Assembly (NCBI GenBank): GCA_030068075.1
Contig: CM057835.1
Span: 22,035,957-22,099,956 of the forward strand
Length of the DNA: 64,000 bases
Reading direction: 5' to 3'
DNA from: Paguma larvata
Lineage: Eukaryota; Chordata; Mammalia; Carnivora; Viverridae
Shown: positions 24,375 through 35,209 of the stretch, piece by piece
Layout of the letters: each line of letters begins with the position of its first letter
How positions within the stretch are numbered: position 1 is the stretch's first letter
Position numbers and translations under genes: made by a program
The notes under the pieces: generated by a model
Database searches by the model: none
The model's input: the letters and a program-made list of their open reading frames with translations, nothing else
Told to the model about the DNA's origin: nothing

Positions 24375-24440
24375 TGAGAGAGGTCTTCAAGATCATCTGT
24401 AAAACAACCTCTGCCTTTTATATATAAGGAAGGTGTGGTA
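24375..24440 (-). mobile_element. possible MIR fragment
   Basis: 'gaggtcttcaagatcatctgtaaaacaacctctgccttttatatataaggaa' resembles the reverse-complement MIR centre. Short and weak. Confidence 0.35.
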
Positions 24441-24894
24441 GACACTGTGAGTTGCTAACTCAACACGTAATCACGATCCCTTTCTTCTCCTTGCCGCCGC
24501 CACAGAGACTGGAACAGCGAAGTATTTAGGTCTCCCTTGCAGCTGGGCTATTCAGGTGATTCTGTCAAATAAGTAAAAGTCTTCTGGGAACTTCTGAGAT
24601 GGCTCTTTCTTTGGCTGATGAAAGATCCAGAAGCAGAGAGCTACTTCCCTCCCCTTTTTTCCTGCTCTACTTGCAGACCCCAGGCCTGGAGCTACAACTT
24701 GCGACAGTAAGTTGAGACAATAAGGCCTACTACTGAGACAGTAAGGCCAAGCCAGGAGAATTGCAGAGTTGCTGGCCTAAAGCTATAAAGCTACTGAAAC
24801 ACCAGCAGAGGCTGCCAATGGTCAGATGCCTCATTACGGAGAGAATAACCTTCTATTTGATAAAACTAGGTTGCTCGATTTTTCTAGTTTTTTT

Positions 24895-25035
24895 GCTGCC
24901 AAAGTATTCCCTCAGGAAATTGAATTCCAAACAGGTAAAATGATTTAACTAAAGTCATGCAGGTAAGTTATTTGCAGAGTGAGGGTTGGAATCCAAGAAT
25001 AGAGACTCCCAACTACACCCTCCCTCCACAACACA
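24895..25035 (-). mobile_element. MIR SINE fragment
   Basis: Reverse-complement MIR: 'ggtaaaatgatttaactaaagtcatgcaggtaagttatttgcagagtgagggttggaatccaagaat'. Confidence 0.65.
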
Positions 25036-25419
25036 GACCCTCAGAGAGGCCATTTTGCTGCACCGGCAAGTGGAAATGTGTTAAACTGATTCATGAGCCC
25101 TCTATGTCAGAAAAAGTTGGAGAAGCACTTAAGGGAGAAGAAAACACGAGAATGTGTAAGTGCATATCTGACAGAGCCTAAACTCCCACCATGGAGAACG
25201 AACATAAAGATTCTTTTCCTTCTCTCCCTCAAACTCAATTGAGTACATATTTTGAACATTTTTCAAAACACTAACTTAAAAAGGGAAGAAGTTTGAAATC
25301 TGAGTCTAAATTCTCTGCCTGTTTCCTAGGTATAAGAACGTGAGAAAGAAAACAGAGGTACTTAAATCACAAGTTTCCTCACTTTATGTGGGACAGCTTG
25401 GCTCATTAGAGTGATTTCA

Positions 25420-25570
25420 TAAGGCTACTATGGGAACAAAAATTCAGGATGTGAAGAAACACAGACTTTTCTGCTAAATGTACTAGAATGGAGTGGTGCT
25501 CCCGGCGAGGAAGATGGTGGGGAGCAGGAGAGGCTGACATCTGGGTGGAATCTGGATATTGATCAATGAG
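25420..25570. repeat. direct repeat copy 1 (old local duplication)
   Basis: Segment containing 'cataaggctac', 'gaagaaacacagacttttctgctaaa' and 'gaggaagatggtggggagcaggagaggctgacatctgggtggaatctggat'. It aligns by eye, with indels, to 25970-26115. See copy 2. Confidence 0.6.
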
Positions 25571-25969
25571 TGTACAGTAAAGAAAAAAAGAGAGCTGCGG
25601 GGCTCCACAGGAGTAAATAGGAATTAGGGCACTTGAAAGAAGCCTTATAGAAGGGGTGACGTGAAGGGACTTTCAGTAATAAAACAGAAATAGCTGGGCA
25701 ATACGTCTGCAGGCTGGGGTTTATTGAAAAAAAAAAAGATAAAAAAAAGGCAGTGAAAAATTCTCCAAGGACGGGAGGACTAAAGGCTTTTTAACAGCAT
25801 GGATGCCCACTGCTGTGTTCCATTTTTAAGTTCTATCGTGCTGTGCTGAGAAATTACCACTGTATCTTACCTGGACGTTTGGGAGGTGTGTGCTACAAAC
25901 ACATCCTTCAATCAATGGCACTTGAAAGAATTGGGGGCATGATGTTAACAAACCCCAGAACACCCCAGC

Positions 25970-26115
25970 ATTCCATAAGGCTGGAACCAAGTCATGAGAG
26001 GATATGAGGAAACAGACTTTCCGCAAACACAGGAGAAGGAGAGAACCTACCCAGGGAGGAAAATGGTAAGGGGCAGGAGGAAGGCTGACCTCTGGGCGGA
26101 ATCTGGATGGCACTG
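25970..26115. repeat. direct repeat copy 2 (old local duplication)
   Basis: Contains 'cataaggctgg', 'gaggaaacagactttccgcaaa' and 'gaggaaaatggtaaggggcaggaggaaggctgacctctgggcggaatctggat', in the same order and orientation as copy 1 about 550 bp upstream. A further shared word, gcacttgaaagaa, occurs at about 25629 and 25917. Not a repeat family I recognise. Confidence 0.6.
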
Positions 26116-26119
26116 GCCA

Positions 26120-27410
26120 ATTAGGCAACATCTCTGGTTTCACAGCCATCATCTTAAAAGAGAAGGGTTAGTAATGACTTCTAGGGTCCCTTTAAGTTCT
26201 GAAGTGATTAAATTTGCTTTTTGAATAGCACCGTTCTATCCTGTCCAGCAAGGAAAAGCTTCCAAAGTTTAGTAGGAATCAAAAAAAGCCTAGAAATCAA
26301 GTTCAAATAATGGATGCAGAAAGTGGCGTCCTGAGGACCAGGTTAGGTAGTCCAGAGTTCAGGATATCCAAGTCCAAAAAGTCAAGTGTGAGTAAGGAAT
26401 CAATCTAGGAAATCAGCAAATAAAAGGATCACATCTGGAAAAAGAGTAATGCAGTAATTGGTTAGGAATGCAAGCTAAGGTCTTGATGACAGCAATGGGC
26501 ACTCGATGGGAAATGAATATTAATTTAAGCATCTCTGAAATATCTCCTTAGCTATTCGACACCTTCTCAGGGGAAAGGCTCTGAATCGGTTAAAGCAGAA
26601 CAAGCCCAAGTGAAAGAGGAAAAACAATGCTGGGAAAATAAATGGCATAAGTCGGTCTCTCATCTCCAGAAAGGTACCACTGAAGGAATCAAATAGCAAT
26701 GCATTCATATACACATATATGCATTCCATACCTATAAAAATATCCATGTGTCTCAAAGGGAAGGCGTAGGCTGTCTTAACACCTTGAGTTATCGGGAGAC
26801 AGAAACAGATGTACAGCAAGTTAATGGGTTGGTTATGCCGCCTGCATTGTCCTCTCTTCCTGCAGTTGGATTCCAGGGAATATTTAGCATAATATATAGC
26901 AATGACTCTCTGCCCTACCTTACAGCAGCAGAAAGGGGATATTTACAATTGAATAGCAGTCAGTATGGGGCCCTATGGAGCAGAACTACTGCAGTCAGTT
27001 CATTATTTACAGTTCCAACAACAGGGCTCATTGTTCCCCTTGTGGTTTCCCAGCTGTCCTGGCAAGTAAGCAGTCTCAGAAAGGCTTCAGCAGGGACCCT
27101 CAAAGGCTAATGGCTCCCTCAGGTTGACCTTACATATAGACAGGGTAAGTAACATCCAACCTGCCATAATGTCAAGGCCCTCCGAAGATCCTTGAATCAA
27201 AAATAACTCTGCCACTGCCTGCTCCCTGACCCGGGTGCCTGCAAATCTTCTGTGGAATTGTGTCCCTCTGAGCTAAGATACTGCTCCCTGTTCCAAAGCA
27301 AATGTGTTTCAAGCCACGATAATCTATTAATATCTTAGCGAAAATTTACTAGATCCTATATAACTTTAAATCACAAATCTTCTGAGTTGGACAGGTGCAC
27401 AGCGATTCTG
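26120..27410. other. unassigned sequence
   Basis: A 120-codon frame at 26748-27110 and a 99-codon antisense frame at 26520-26819 have no recognised product. No repeat named. Confidence 0.35.
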
Positions 27411-27416
27411 TAGAAT

Positions 27417-27620
27417 AGGGGTTAGCTAGCAAAGCATGCCCCCCAGGCCAAATCTAGCTCACCATCTGTTTTTATAAAGTTTGACTGGAACACAGCCACA
27501 CTCGTTTACATATTGTCTATGCCAGAGTTGAAGAGAACAGCTGCGACAGAGGTTGTGCGGCCCACAAATGATGAAATACTTACTATCTGGCTCTATAGAA
27601 AGTTTGACAACCTTTGATGT
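27417..27620. mobile_element. hAT MITE, MER1 group
   Basis: Non-autonomous hAT-Charlie-type element. The left end 'taggggttagctagcaaagcatg' and the right end 'tagaaagtttgacaacctttg' form decayed terminal inverted repeats. The interior has the typical 'gccccccaggccaaatctagctcaccatctgtttttataaagtttgactggaacacagccac' and 'gcggcccacaaatgatgaaatacttactatctgg'. The flanking 8-mers ctgtagaa and atgtagaa match at 7 of 8, as expected for a hAT 8-bp target duplication. Confidence 0.75.
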
Positions 27621-27634
27621 AGAACTACCCTACT

Positions 27635-27740
27635 GGGAGGAAACTGAGGACAGAGAGGAAAGGACATAATGAAAACTATAGGAGTGACTCCTGGCAAAGC
27701 TGAGTCTCAACCATATCACTGGATTCCCATCTTTTTGTCA
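27635..27740 (-). mobile_element. probable MIR fragment
   Basis: 'gggaggaaactgaggacagagaggaaaggac' then 'ctggcaaagctgagtctcaaccatatcac' fits reverse-complement MIR. Short. Confidence 0.5.
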
Positions 27741-28226
27741 CATTGTCTCTTAGAGTTGTTTGTAAAGTAAGAATAAATAGGCCGTAGAATGAAGGCAGGC
27801 TCGAGGGGCTCTCCTAGGGACAAAGCACACTACCATGTGGTGCATGGATTCCAGGAGTCAGTTTGCTTCCTCAGTGGGGTTTTGAGCTATTTAGCAACTG
27901 GGCACTGTTGGGAGAGCATGAGTTATCACTGCAATTTAATCAAGGGTTTTGAGATTGGAGAATAACCTCCGTATAACAAACTGAAAACCCGTACAACAAG
28001 GAATCTTTCCTTTAACATTTGACCACGTTCTCTGATCAGGGTTCACAGAATCAGAAACTCTTCTGACGTAGCATGTCTCCAGTGTGTTTCTGTATGCATT
28101 GCATGTGTGAGTATGCATTCTAAGTAGCTAAATGTGTTTTAAAAAATTAAATCTTATGCAGAAGTTCAATCGGTAAAATGAATACAATTAGATATGTTTT
28201 AAGGTTTTTCTTGCAGGGATATCCTT

Positions 28227-28455
28227 TTTTTCTTTTTTTTAATTTTTTTTTAACATTTATTTATTTTTGAGAGACACAGAGACAGAGCGTGAGCAGGGGA
28301 AGGGCAGAGAGAGTGAGATACAGAATCTGAAGAAGCAGGCTCCAGGCTCTGAGCCATCAGCACAGAGCCCGACGCAGGGCTCGAACTCACAGACCGTGAG
28401 ATCATGACCTGAGCTGAAGTCGGCCGCTTAACCAACTGAGCCACCCAGGCGCCCC
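28227..28455 (-). mobile_element. SINEC_Fc SINE, young copy
   Basis: Well-preserved reverse-complement SINE: T-rich tail, 'tttatttatttttgagagacacagagacagagc', 'ggctctgagccatcagcacagagcccgacgcagggctcgaac', 'gagatcatgacctgagctgaagtcgg', 'taaccaactgagccacccaggcgcccc'. A perfect 16-bp target duplication (ttgcagggatatcctt) lies at 28211-28226 and 28456-28471. Low divergence implies a recent insertion. Confidence 0.97.
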
Positions 28456-28794
28456 TTGCAGGGATATCCTTAAGGACCTAAATAGAAACACAGCATCCTA
28501 CAGGTCATTTTGAGAAAATCCCAGCTTCCTCTAATTGTTAGCTGAATCTCCTCTGTCCCCAACAATTGGACTTGCAGCCCACATCTGACTGACCCTAGGA
28601 AAAATGAACTCATTAGTTCACACCTCCACACAAATTACACACGCATCTCCCTTCACACATCTACACACACCCCGTCCATCCTTTTTTTATACCAATTTTG
28701 CTTTTGGAAAATTTCCTGACTTTGAACTCAAATATCCCTCCCTATAGCCTCTTTTACATTATTCTTGCTTTCACTTCTCTATGTTTCACTCTTC

Positions 28795-28950
28795 ATAATG
28801 TGGTCCTTGGACAAGCGACATGGGCATCAGCTTGGAACATGTTAGAACTTCACAAGTTTAAGCTCTATTTCAGGCTTAGAGAATAGGATTTGCATTTTAA
28901 CATAATTCTCAAGAAACTGATGCAATAAAGTTGAAGAAACACTACTAAAG
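28795..28950 (+). mobile_element. MER5A hAT MITE
   Basis: 'aatgtggtccttggacaagcgacatgggcatcagcttggaacatgttagaact', 'aggatttgcattttaacataattctcaagaaactgatgcaa' and 'aagttgaagaaacactact' follow the MER5A consensus in order. Confidence 0.75.
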
Positions 28951-29044
28951 CCCAGAAGAGGTCAAATTCTTGAAAAAAATATTATGAATAATGAACTTTA
29001 ATGACATTTCAATCAAATAAGCACCAAATTATGCAACTGTGAAA

Positions 29045-29300
29045 ACTATACTCAGAACAATATTTATTGAGTGCTAATTCTATATCAGACTTCCAGAGTG
29101 GTACTGAGCACAGAGGAGGAGGATGGCAGAGCCTCTGACCTCGAAGGACCCCTAGCTTAGCAGGAGAGTCAAATTTATGAACAGATAGAACGGACACAAA
29201 GCATAAACAAAATCTGGTGGGGTTCCAAATATTGATTAAATACACTTCACTATAGAAATGCCATTTGAGATTGGAGTAGGAGCACATCGAACAATTCTCC
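29045..29300 (-). mobile_element. L2 3'-end fragment
   Basis: 'caatatttattgagtgctaattctatatcagacttccagagtggtactgagca' followed by 'aaggacccctagcttagcaggagagtcaaa' fits the reverse-complement L2 terminus. Confidence 0.65.
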
Positions 29301-29394
29301 CAGCAGACAGCTCAGACCAGCACGAGGAGAATACATGCTAAGGCGCACAGTAGTGAAAGGGCAAGCAACCTTCGTAGAGCTAAGTTAGATAGGT

Positions 29395-29918
29395 TCTGAC
29401 AAGGCTCCGAATGATCCTAGTACTCATGTCCCTATGCAAACTCCAACCCCTGAGTGTAGGGTGGACCCAATGACTTCCAACTGATAGCACGTGACTTCCA
29501 CGTACAATTATAATTTACAATTCGGTAAAGCACTTGTGTCTTCTGCCTTGCTAGCACCCACTCAGAGGCACTCTCACTTACCCTGTCCTCATTCTCTCTC
29601 TAATGCAGCAAGCTTCCATGATGTGGAATGATCTACAAAGGGGTCCAGATGCCAAGGAGCTAAGAGAGGCTTCCAGAAAATAGCTCATGAAGAACTGAGG
29701 CCACAATCCAACCACCCATGAGGAACTAAATATTAAAACAACCCCATGAGTGATCCAGAAAGTGGGCCCTTCCAAATCAAGTCTGCGGGAGCTATGGCCT
29801 TGTGAGAGACTCTGACCCAAAGGCCCCATTAAGCCATATTCCTGCCTTGAGGAAACTATGAGATAATGTATATTGTTTTTAAGCTGTTAAATTTGGGGGG
29901 TAATATGCTATTAAGCTA
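29395..29918 (+). mobile_element. decayed MaLR-like LTR (first of two adjacent)
   Basis: 'cctatgcaaactccaacccctgagtgtagggtggacccaatgacttcc' (upstream part) and 'ggccttgtgagagactctgacccaaaggccccattaagccat', 'gaaactatgagataatgtatattgtttttaagctgttaaatttggggggtaatatgctattaagc' (3' end) match the layout of MaLR-type LTRs ending in 'aactaatac'. Heavily diverged; subfamily unknown. Confidence 0.5.
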
Positions 29919-29929
29919 TACATAACTCT

Positions 29930-30389
29930 AGTAGGCAAAATGATGGCCCCCAAAATATGAGTTTACAGCCTAATCCTCAGGGCCTGTAAATGTTATTTCA
30001 TAGGGCAAAGACTTTACAGATATGATTAACAATCTTGGATGAGAGAAGAGGGAAGATTATTTTAGATTATCAGGTGGGCCTTAAATATCTCTGTAAAAGG
30101 GAAGCAGAGGGAAACTTAGCAAAACAAGAGAGAAGGCCCCATGATTGAGGCAGAGATAGGAGTGATGTGGCCACACGCCAAAGAATGCCGGTGGCGATCA
30201 GGTGCTGGAAGACAAACAGAACAGATTCTTACATCCAGAGAGAGCGAGGCTCTTCTGACTCCTTGATTTGGGCCCAAGTGATACTGAGTTAGGAATTCTG
30301 GCCACACACCCATTACTGTAGACATTTCTATTGTTTTAAGTCACCAAACTTGTGGCGATTTGTTACAGGAACCTTAAGAAACTGATACA
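29930..30389 (+). mobile_element. MaLR-like LTR (second of two adjacent)
   Basis: 'aatgatggcccccaaaatatgagtttacagcctaatcctcagggcctgtaaatgttatttcatagggcaaa', 'gatgtggccacacgccaaagaatgccggtggcgatcaggtgctggaagac' and a 3' end 'ttgttttaagtcaccaaacttgtggcgatttgttacaggaaccttaagaaactgataca' are characteristic of a common mammalian MaLR/ERVL-type LTR. It lies in the same orientation directly after another LTR-like segment. Confidence 0.6.
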
Positions 30390-30394
30390 ATAAT

Positions 30395-31070
30395 TAACAC
30401 AGGGGCTTTGACAAGTTTAGTGTGGCAGGTATGCAGGACACCCTGGAGGAGGAGAAGATGGCTCTGAGAAGGCAGGCTAGAGCTCGACTCTCAGCACCTT
30501 GGGCTACTAATTTTTTACAGTAAGTTACAGATGGATAATTCCAGGGGGTAGGAAATGTGGAGTTAGGCAGAGGAAAGGTCCTGATTATTTAAAGATCATT
30601 CCCGTGGCATTCTGGAGCATGGACAAGCCTGGAAATTAGTGCAGCATATTGGGCTGCAACCAATAGAACAAAAACTCCAAGCAAACTTAATTCCTCCCAA
30701 GTATTTACCTTTAAGACTAGGGTGGAGAGAGAAATAAAGCTAGAAGGCAAGGTGGCTGTGGGGTGGATATTGGGGTGAGAACACTGGGGAGCTTGAAGCA
30801 GCCATGAGCACGTGGAACCTACAGACATTCCACAAACAACTATGCCAAGGGTTAGAGCTCTAGAAAGAATTCCAGGTTCAAAGAAGTGAGGCTTATTTGC
30901 AAAGAACCAGAAGTGGAAACATTGACTCTAGCTTGTGGGTCAGCTAAATCCATTTGACACTGTCTTTAAGAGCTTTGAGGAAACAAAAAAATGCACTCCA
31001 GCATTGCAAGGAATCCAATCAGAATGCCATGGAGAGCAAAGTCGGGTAGACGATCTTGACTTTCAGTAAA
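30395..31070. other. unassigned sequence
   Basis: No repeat or gene recognised. A 79-codon antisense frame at 30589-30828 has no known domain. Confidence 0.4.
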
Positions 31071-31074
31071 ATTA

Positions 31075-31200
31075 AAGGCAGAGTGGCATGGGGTCAAACA
31101 GATCTTGCTCAGCCAATCATTGGTTGTATGGCCTTGGGCTGATGACTAAGTCTTTTTGTATCTCAGCCACTCAGTTTCTGGACCCAACCTGGGACCAATG
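31075..31200 (+). mobile_element. MIR SINE fragment
   Basis: 'gcagagtggcatggggtcaaacagatcttgctcagccaatcattggttgtatggccttgggctgatgactaagtctttttgtatctcagcc' follows the MIR core. Confidence 0.6.
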
Positions 31201-31279
31201 GCACTATAGTACGATTATGAGCATAAGAGAAAATAGGGTAAAGCATTAAAACAACAAGAACCTCTCTGTCAGAATGATA

Positions 31280-31960
31280 GTTACTGATACAAAATCAACA
31301 CCTAGAAGAATATATAATATAATCCTATAATGTCAATTATTTCCTCATCTAAATCTTATCTTGATTAGCATAATAATTAGTATGAAATCGTGACTGGCCA
31401 AGTAGATAAGCACAGTTTGATAAGCTACTTCTAACAAAGAAAAGAGTTTAAAGAATTATCTTATGGATATATCTAGTTCTAATAAAAATATTTATAAATA
31501 GTTGCATCTAAATGCCAGTTTGTAAGGTAAATTACACAAATACACAAAGATTAGATTAACATTTAACTGAACATTCTAAGTCTACTTATAAAACATATTC
31601 ATCCCTTGATTCATCTTTGGAAAAAGTAAAATACAACTTACATCTCTATGAAAGCTTCTAAAATACTTTCAATTAAGCATAAGTGACTAGCATTTGGATA
31701 ATATTACTCTAATTAGCAACTTAATTACACAAAGAAGCTTGGGACATTTTTCAATAAATTATTCAATTCATTGACCTAATGGTTGATTGCAAATACTTGA
31801 CTTTTTTCATATGAAACAACAATGGCACATATTTGCATAGTCTTTTCTAATTTACAGCAATCACACACACAAAAAATAAAACAACCAAAAAAACCCCACA
31901 ATTCCTAACAGCTATGCAAATGAAATTAAATATTGTTTTTTCTAAAGAGTCTTCTAACTG
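31280..31960. promoter_or_regulatory. candidate AT-rich conserved noncoding element
   Basis: Repeat-free AT-rich block dense in homeodomain-type TAAT sites (for example 'ctaattagc' and 'cttaattac'). It has two POU octamers in opposite orientation: ATTTGCAT at 31831-31838 and ATGCAAAT at 31914-31921. Motifs are directly visible; conservation and enhancer activity are inferred, not shown. Confidence 0.25.
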
Positions 31961-32284
31961 AAAAACTAGAATCAAGAGATCAACATTTCAGGGCAGATTT
32001 TGGCTCATTTAAGAAAACTCTTAAATCTGAAATGTGTCACATAGGATGGACTACTTCCCGCTGGGGGAGCACTGGGAGGGATCAAGTATCACCTGAATGG
32101 TTGTACTCCTTGGAAAAGATGTTGGACAAGAGCTCCAGTTACTTGGGTAGTCAACTTGGTAGATCATTAAAATTTCTCACCAGCTCAAGCACATTATGAT
32201 TCCACGCTTATTTTTATATGACAAACTATAAATTTATACTACTCTTTGGACAGATTGACAGAAATAGAACATCCCAGATATGAG

Positions 32285-32660
32285 GCTCTCTGAACTAAAA
32301 AACATAATGTTTGTTTGTTTTATTTAAATTCAAGTTACTTAACATACAGCCTAGTCTTGACTTCTGGAGTAGAATCCAGTGATTCATCTCTTATATATGA
32401 TACCCAGTGCTCATCCCAAAAAGTACCCGCTTAATTCCCATCACCCATTTAACCCATCCCTGCCAACAAACCTGTTTATTCTCTGTATTTATGAGTCTCT
32501 TATGGTTTGCCTCCCTTTTTGTTATCTTATTTATCTTTATATTTTGCTTCCCCTATGTTCATCTATTGTGTTTCTCAAACTCCACATATGAGTGAAATCA
32601 TATGATATCTTTCTGTGACTGACTTGTTTCTTTTAGCATAATACCCTCTAATTCCAGAGA
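32285..32660 (-). mobile_element. carnivoran L1 3'-UTR fragment
   Basis: Reverse-complement L1 3' end as found in carnivorans: 'ttcaagttacttaacatacagcctagt', 'agtagaatccagtgattcatctcttatatatgatacccagtgctcatccc', 'ctccacatatgagtgaaatcatatgatatctttctgtgactgacttgtttc', 'agcataataccctctaattcca'. Truncated at an A-rich run (about 32678-32710). Confidence 0.85.
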
Positions 32661-33399
32661 GAGAGGGGGAGGATGTTAAAAAAAAAAAAAAGAAAAGAAA
32701 AGAAAAAGAAAAATTACAAACTATGCATTCCTACTCTTCCCATGCATTCCTGGAACTCATCTCCACATTTATCTCCATACATCTATTTCACTTCGTGAAT
32801 TCTAAGCAAACTGTAATTATAAATGCCATTTTAAAAATTAATGCAGATTTTTATAAGGTACTCACCAACACATGGAATCTACTCAACAGTAAAATTTTCA
32901 TCTTAAACTGCCTTAAATACTAGACCATTATTATGCCAGTATAGTTCAAACACATAAAGAATAAAATGAATGTATACCTCTTGGGGACATTGACATTTTC
33001 ACAGGAGAAAGAAGGAGATTTCACTGCCTTCATTGCTTACTAGCTTCCTCTTGTTGCCTTTTGAGTTAATACAGATGTTTCAATCTCCTAATTGGCTGAC
33101 CTGGTCCACTAAGTAGGCAGGCACTTGAGGGGAATGGCATCTCTGAAAGGAATGTGTAAAGATGGGAGGTCCCAAGTAGTATTAAGTGCCAGGAAACATC
33201 TTGAGGACACTTTTTCCAAAAGGAAAAATGCTAAATCAGTCAATCAATCAATCAAACATTCAGTTATCTACTATTTGACCTATCTGAAACTGCCATTTTT
33301 ATAGGTCAAAAAGTTTGAAAGTTGGTGAGTTCATATGGTTCAAATTAGATAAATGGGTAAAGGGTAGATAACAGCTACAGTGAAGGACCTTCTCATATC

Positions 33400-33660
33400 C
33401 AAACCTTCTACTATTGAAACTTGGTAGTCCCTACCTGCTCTGAATCTAGACTGGCTGAAATCACAGTTTGGCTCTACACTTTTCTAGTCTCTCCCCTGCT
33501 CAGCTTGGAATTCTGTTCCTGTATGAGAACAACATGAACTAGCCTGCTGGAGGATGAATGACCACATGGAGCAGAGTCCCACATCCCAGCCAAACTTCCA
33601 GCTGATCACAGATGCATGGAAAGACTTCTATAAGAAAATTCAAGCCTGGACAAGATTTAC
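33400..33660. mobile_element. possible LTR-like fragment
   Basis: 'gaacaacatgaactagcctgctggaggatgaatgaccacatggagcagagtcccacatcccagccaaacttccagctgatcac' resembles the interior of an old LTR seen across mammals. No termini found. Confidence 0.4.
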
Positions 33661-33869
33661 GCAAATTTCTCATGTTCCTGAAATTGGACCCAGAGCCATG
33701 GTTGAGTTTTGTTTTTTTATTGTTTCTTTTTAATCACCTTCTTCCATTGCTCATTCTTTATTCCTACTGCCTTAAGCAAGCTCCTTAGTTGGCCATGGTT
33801 CTTTGCTTGATGAAGTGACCCAAATCTTTATTCTCAAAGAGTCTACACTATTGGTAATCCTGACTGTAT

Positions 33870-35200
33870 TAGGCTGTTTAGTTTTCCAGGGGATTTAATC
33901 ATAGGGCATGGGAATACTAAGTGGCACTCCAGAGGTACCATTTGTATTCCAGACAGAGTCTTGTTTACCCCCTCTGTGAAGCAGCAACCCAATTTCCCCT
34001 TGATAATCAGAATCAATTATCCCAGTCAGTACAAATAACCCTCTTCTTTGCCTTGATTGGTTGATTACCAGTATGAAGAGCCCAAAGTGCCCAGTGGACG
34101 GTCTCAACATCCAGTTTAACTATTTGACTGAACTATTGCTGTCTCTTCTAGTCAAAGCATTCTTCACTTGGGAGCTACCTTCTAAACCATCACAGCCCAA
34201 AGTTGCAGAGAGGGGAAGCAAAACTTTTGCAAATTAGCATGGAGGGGTCATAGTGAGAAGGTTCACGTCCACAGCCATTGCTTTATAATCACATCCATTA
34301 ATCTTGTCTACAGTAGAAATAGCACCATATACTGGTCACTAATTTAGACCACTAACATCCTGTGTGACACTTCCTAGCCCTGCCAAGGGTGCCACTCTAG
34401 CTAACACTGTAAGTGTTTCTGAGACTTCAAAAGCCATTCCACAAATCTGTAAAACCAGCTGCTTCAGGGCTATGGGGAACATGGTTAAGACCAGTGAATT
34501 CGAGGAGAATGGCCATACTGCCATACTTTGTTGGCTTTTAAATAAAAGCTCTGGTCAGAATCAATAGTGTGTGAAGTACCATGACAGTGAATAAGGTATC
34601 TAAGTCCAGGGATATTGGTTTTGGCAGAAGGCTTATGAACAGAGAAGGGAAATCCATATCCAGACTGTCTATTCCAATGAGAACAAAGTTCTGCCCCTTC
34701 CGTGATGGTAGGGGTTCTATATAATCAAGCTTCTACCAGGTGTCTGGTTTATCCACTCAGAGAATGCTACCACAACTGGGACTCAGTGTTGATATCTGTT
34801 ATTGGAAGACTGGATACTCAGCCGTGAATGCGGCCAGTTGGCCTTGGTAAGTGGAAAAACCATCTTGCTGAGCCAGTGCATGATCATCCCTGCTATTATG
34901 GCCACATTTTTTATGAACCCATGGGAAAAATGGATGACTAGGCAAATAGGCTGACTCATGTCCACAGGATGAACCATCTTATCTACTTGATTATAAAGAT
35001 CCTTTTTCCTCTTTGATCAACATTTGAATTGGAAACAAATTTATATATTTTTCTGCCTATTGAGTGATGTCTAACCACATACTTTCCCAGATGTTCTTGT
35101 TACCCATTTTTCTCTAGAATCATTTCTAGTTCCAAACTCTGCATTAGAAACAATTTGATCAGACAAGTAAAAATTCTAGTAGATGAAAAGCAGAATGGCA
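33870..35200 (-). mobile_element. ERV-L-type endogenous retrovirus pol relic (integrase-dUTPase)
   Basis: Old class III endogenous retrovirus fragment read on the minus strand. Going 5' to 3' on that strand, the integrase region comes first (about 34960 down to 34350) and a dUTPase-like region follows (34110-33895). This gene order, with dUTPase after integrase, is known for ERV-L. Integrase hallmarks at 34662-34702 include K-G-Q-N-F-V and G-I-D-S, followed by S-G-Y-G-F. Frames are broken by stops and shifts. Sequence from about 34980 to 35200 may be the upstream part of the same relic. No LTR was confidently identified. Confidence 0.7.
33895..34110 (-). pseudogene. ERV-L dUTPase-like remnant
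   Basis: A 71-codon open stretch with G-H-F-G, then R-R-G-L-F-V-L, and the dUTPase motif-3-like G-I-I-D-S-D-Y at 34003-34023, followed by Q-G-E-I-G-L-L-L. In functional dUTPases this motif forms part of the uracil-nucleotide pocket. The remaining motifs are missing or out of frame, so this is a dead retroviral fragment rather than a host gene. Confidence 0.65.
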
Positions 35201-35209
35201 GGAAAAGAA

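Noticed and set aside
24060..24377. Possible exon after a pyrimidine tract ending 'cctag'
   Set aside because: The acceptor-like sequence is common by chance; no coding family, conserved donor or partner exon can be seen.
26748..27110. 120-codon frame
   Set aside because: No motif or family recognised and an equally long frame lies antisense nearby; not supportable as a gene.
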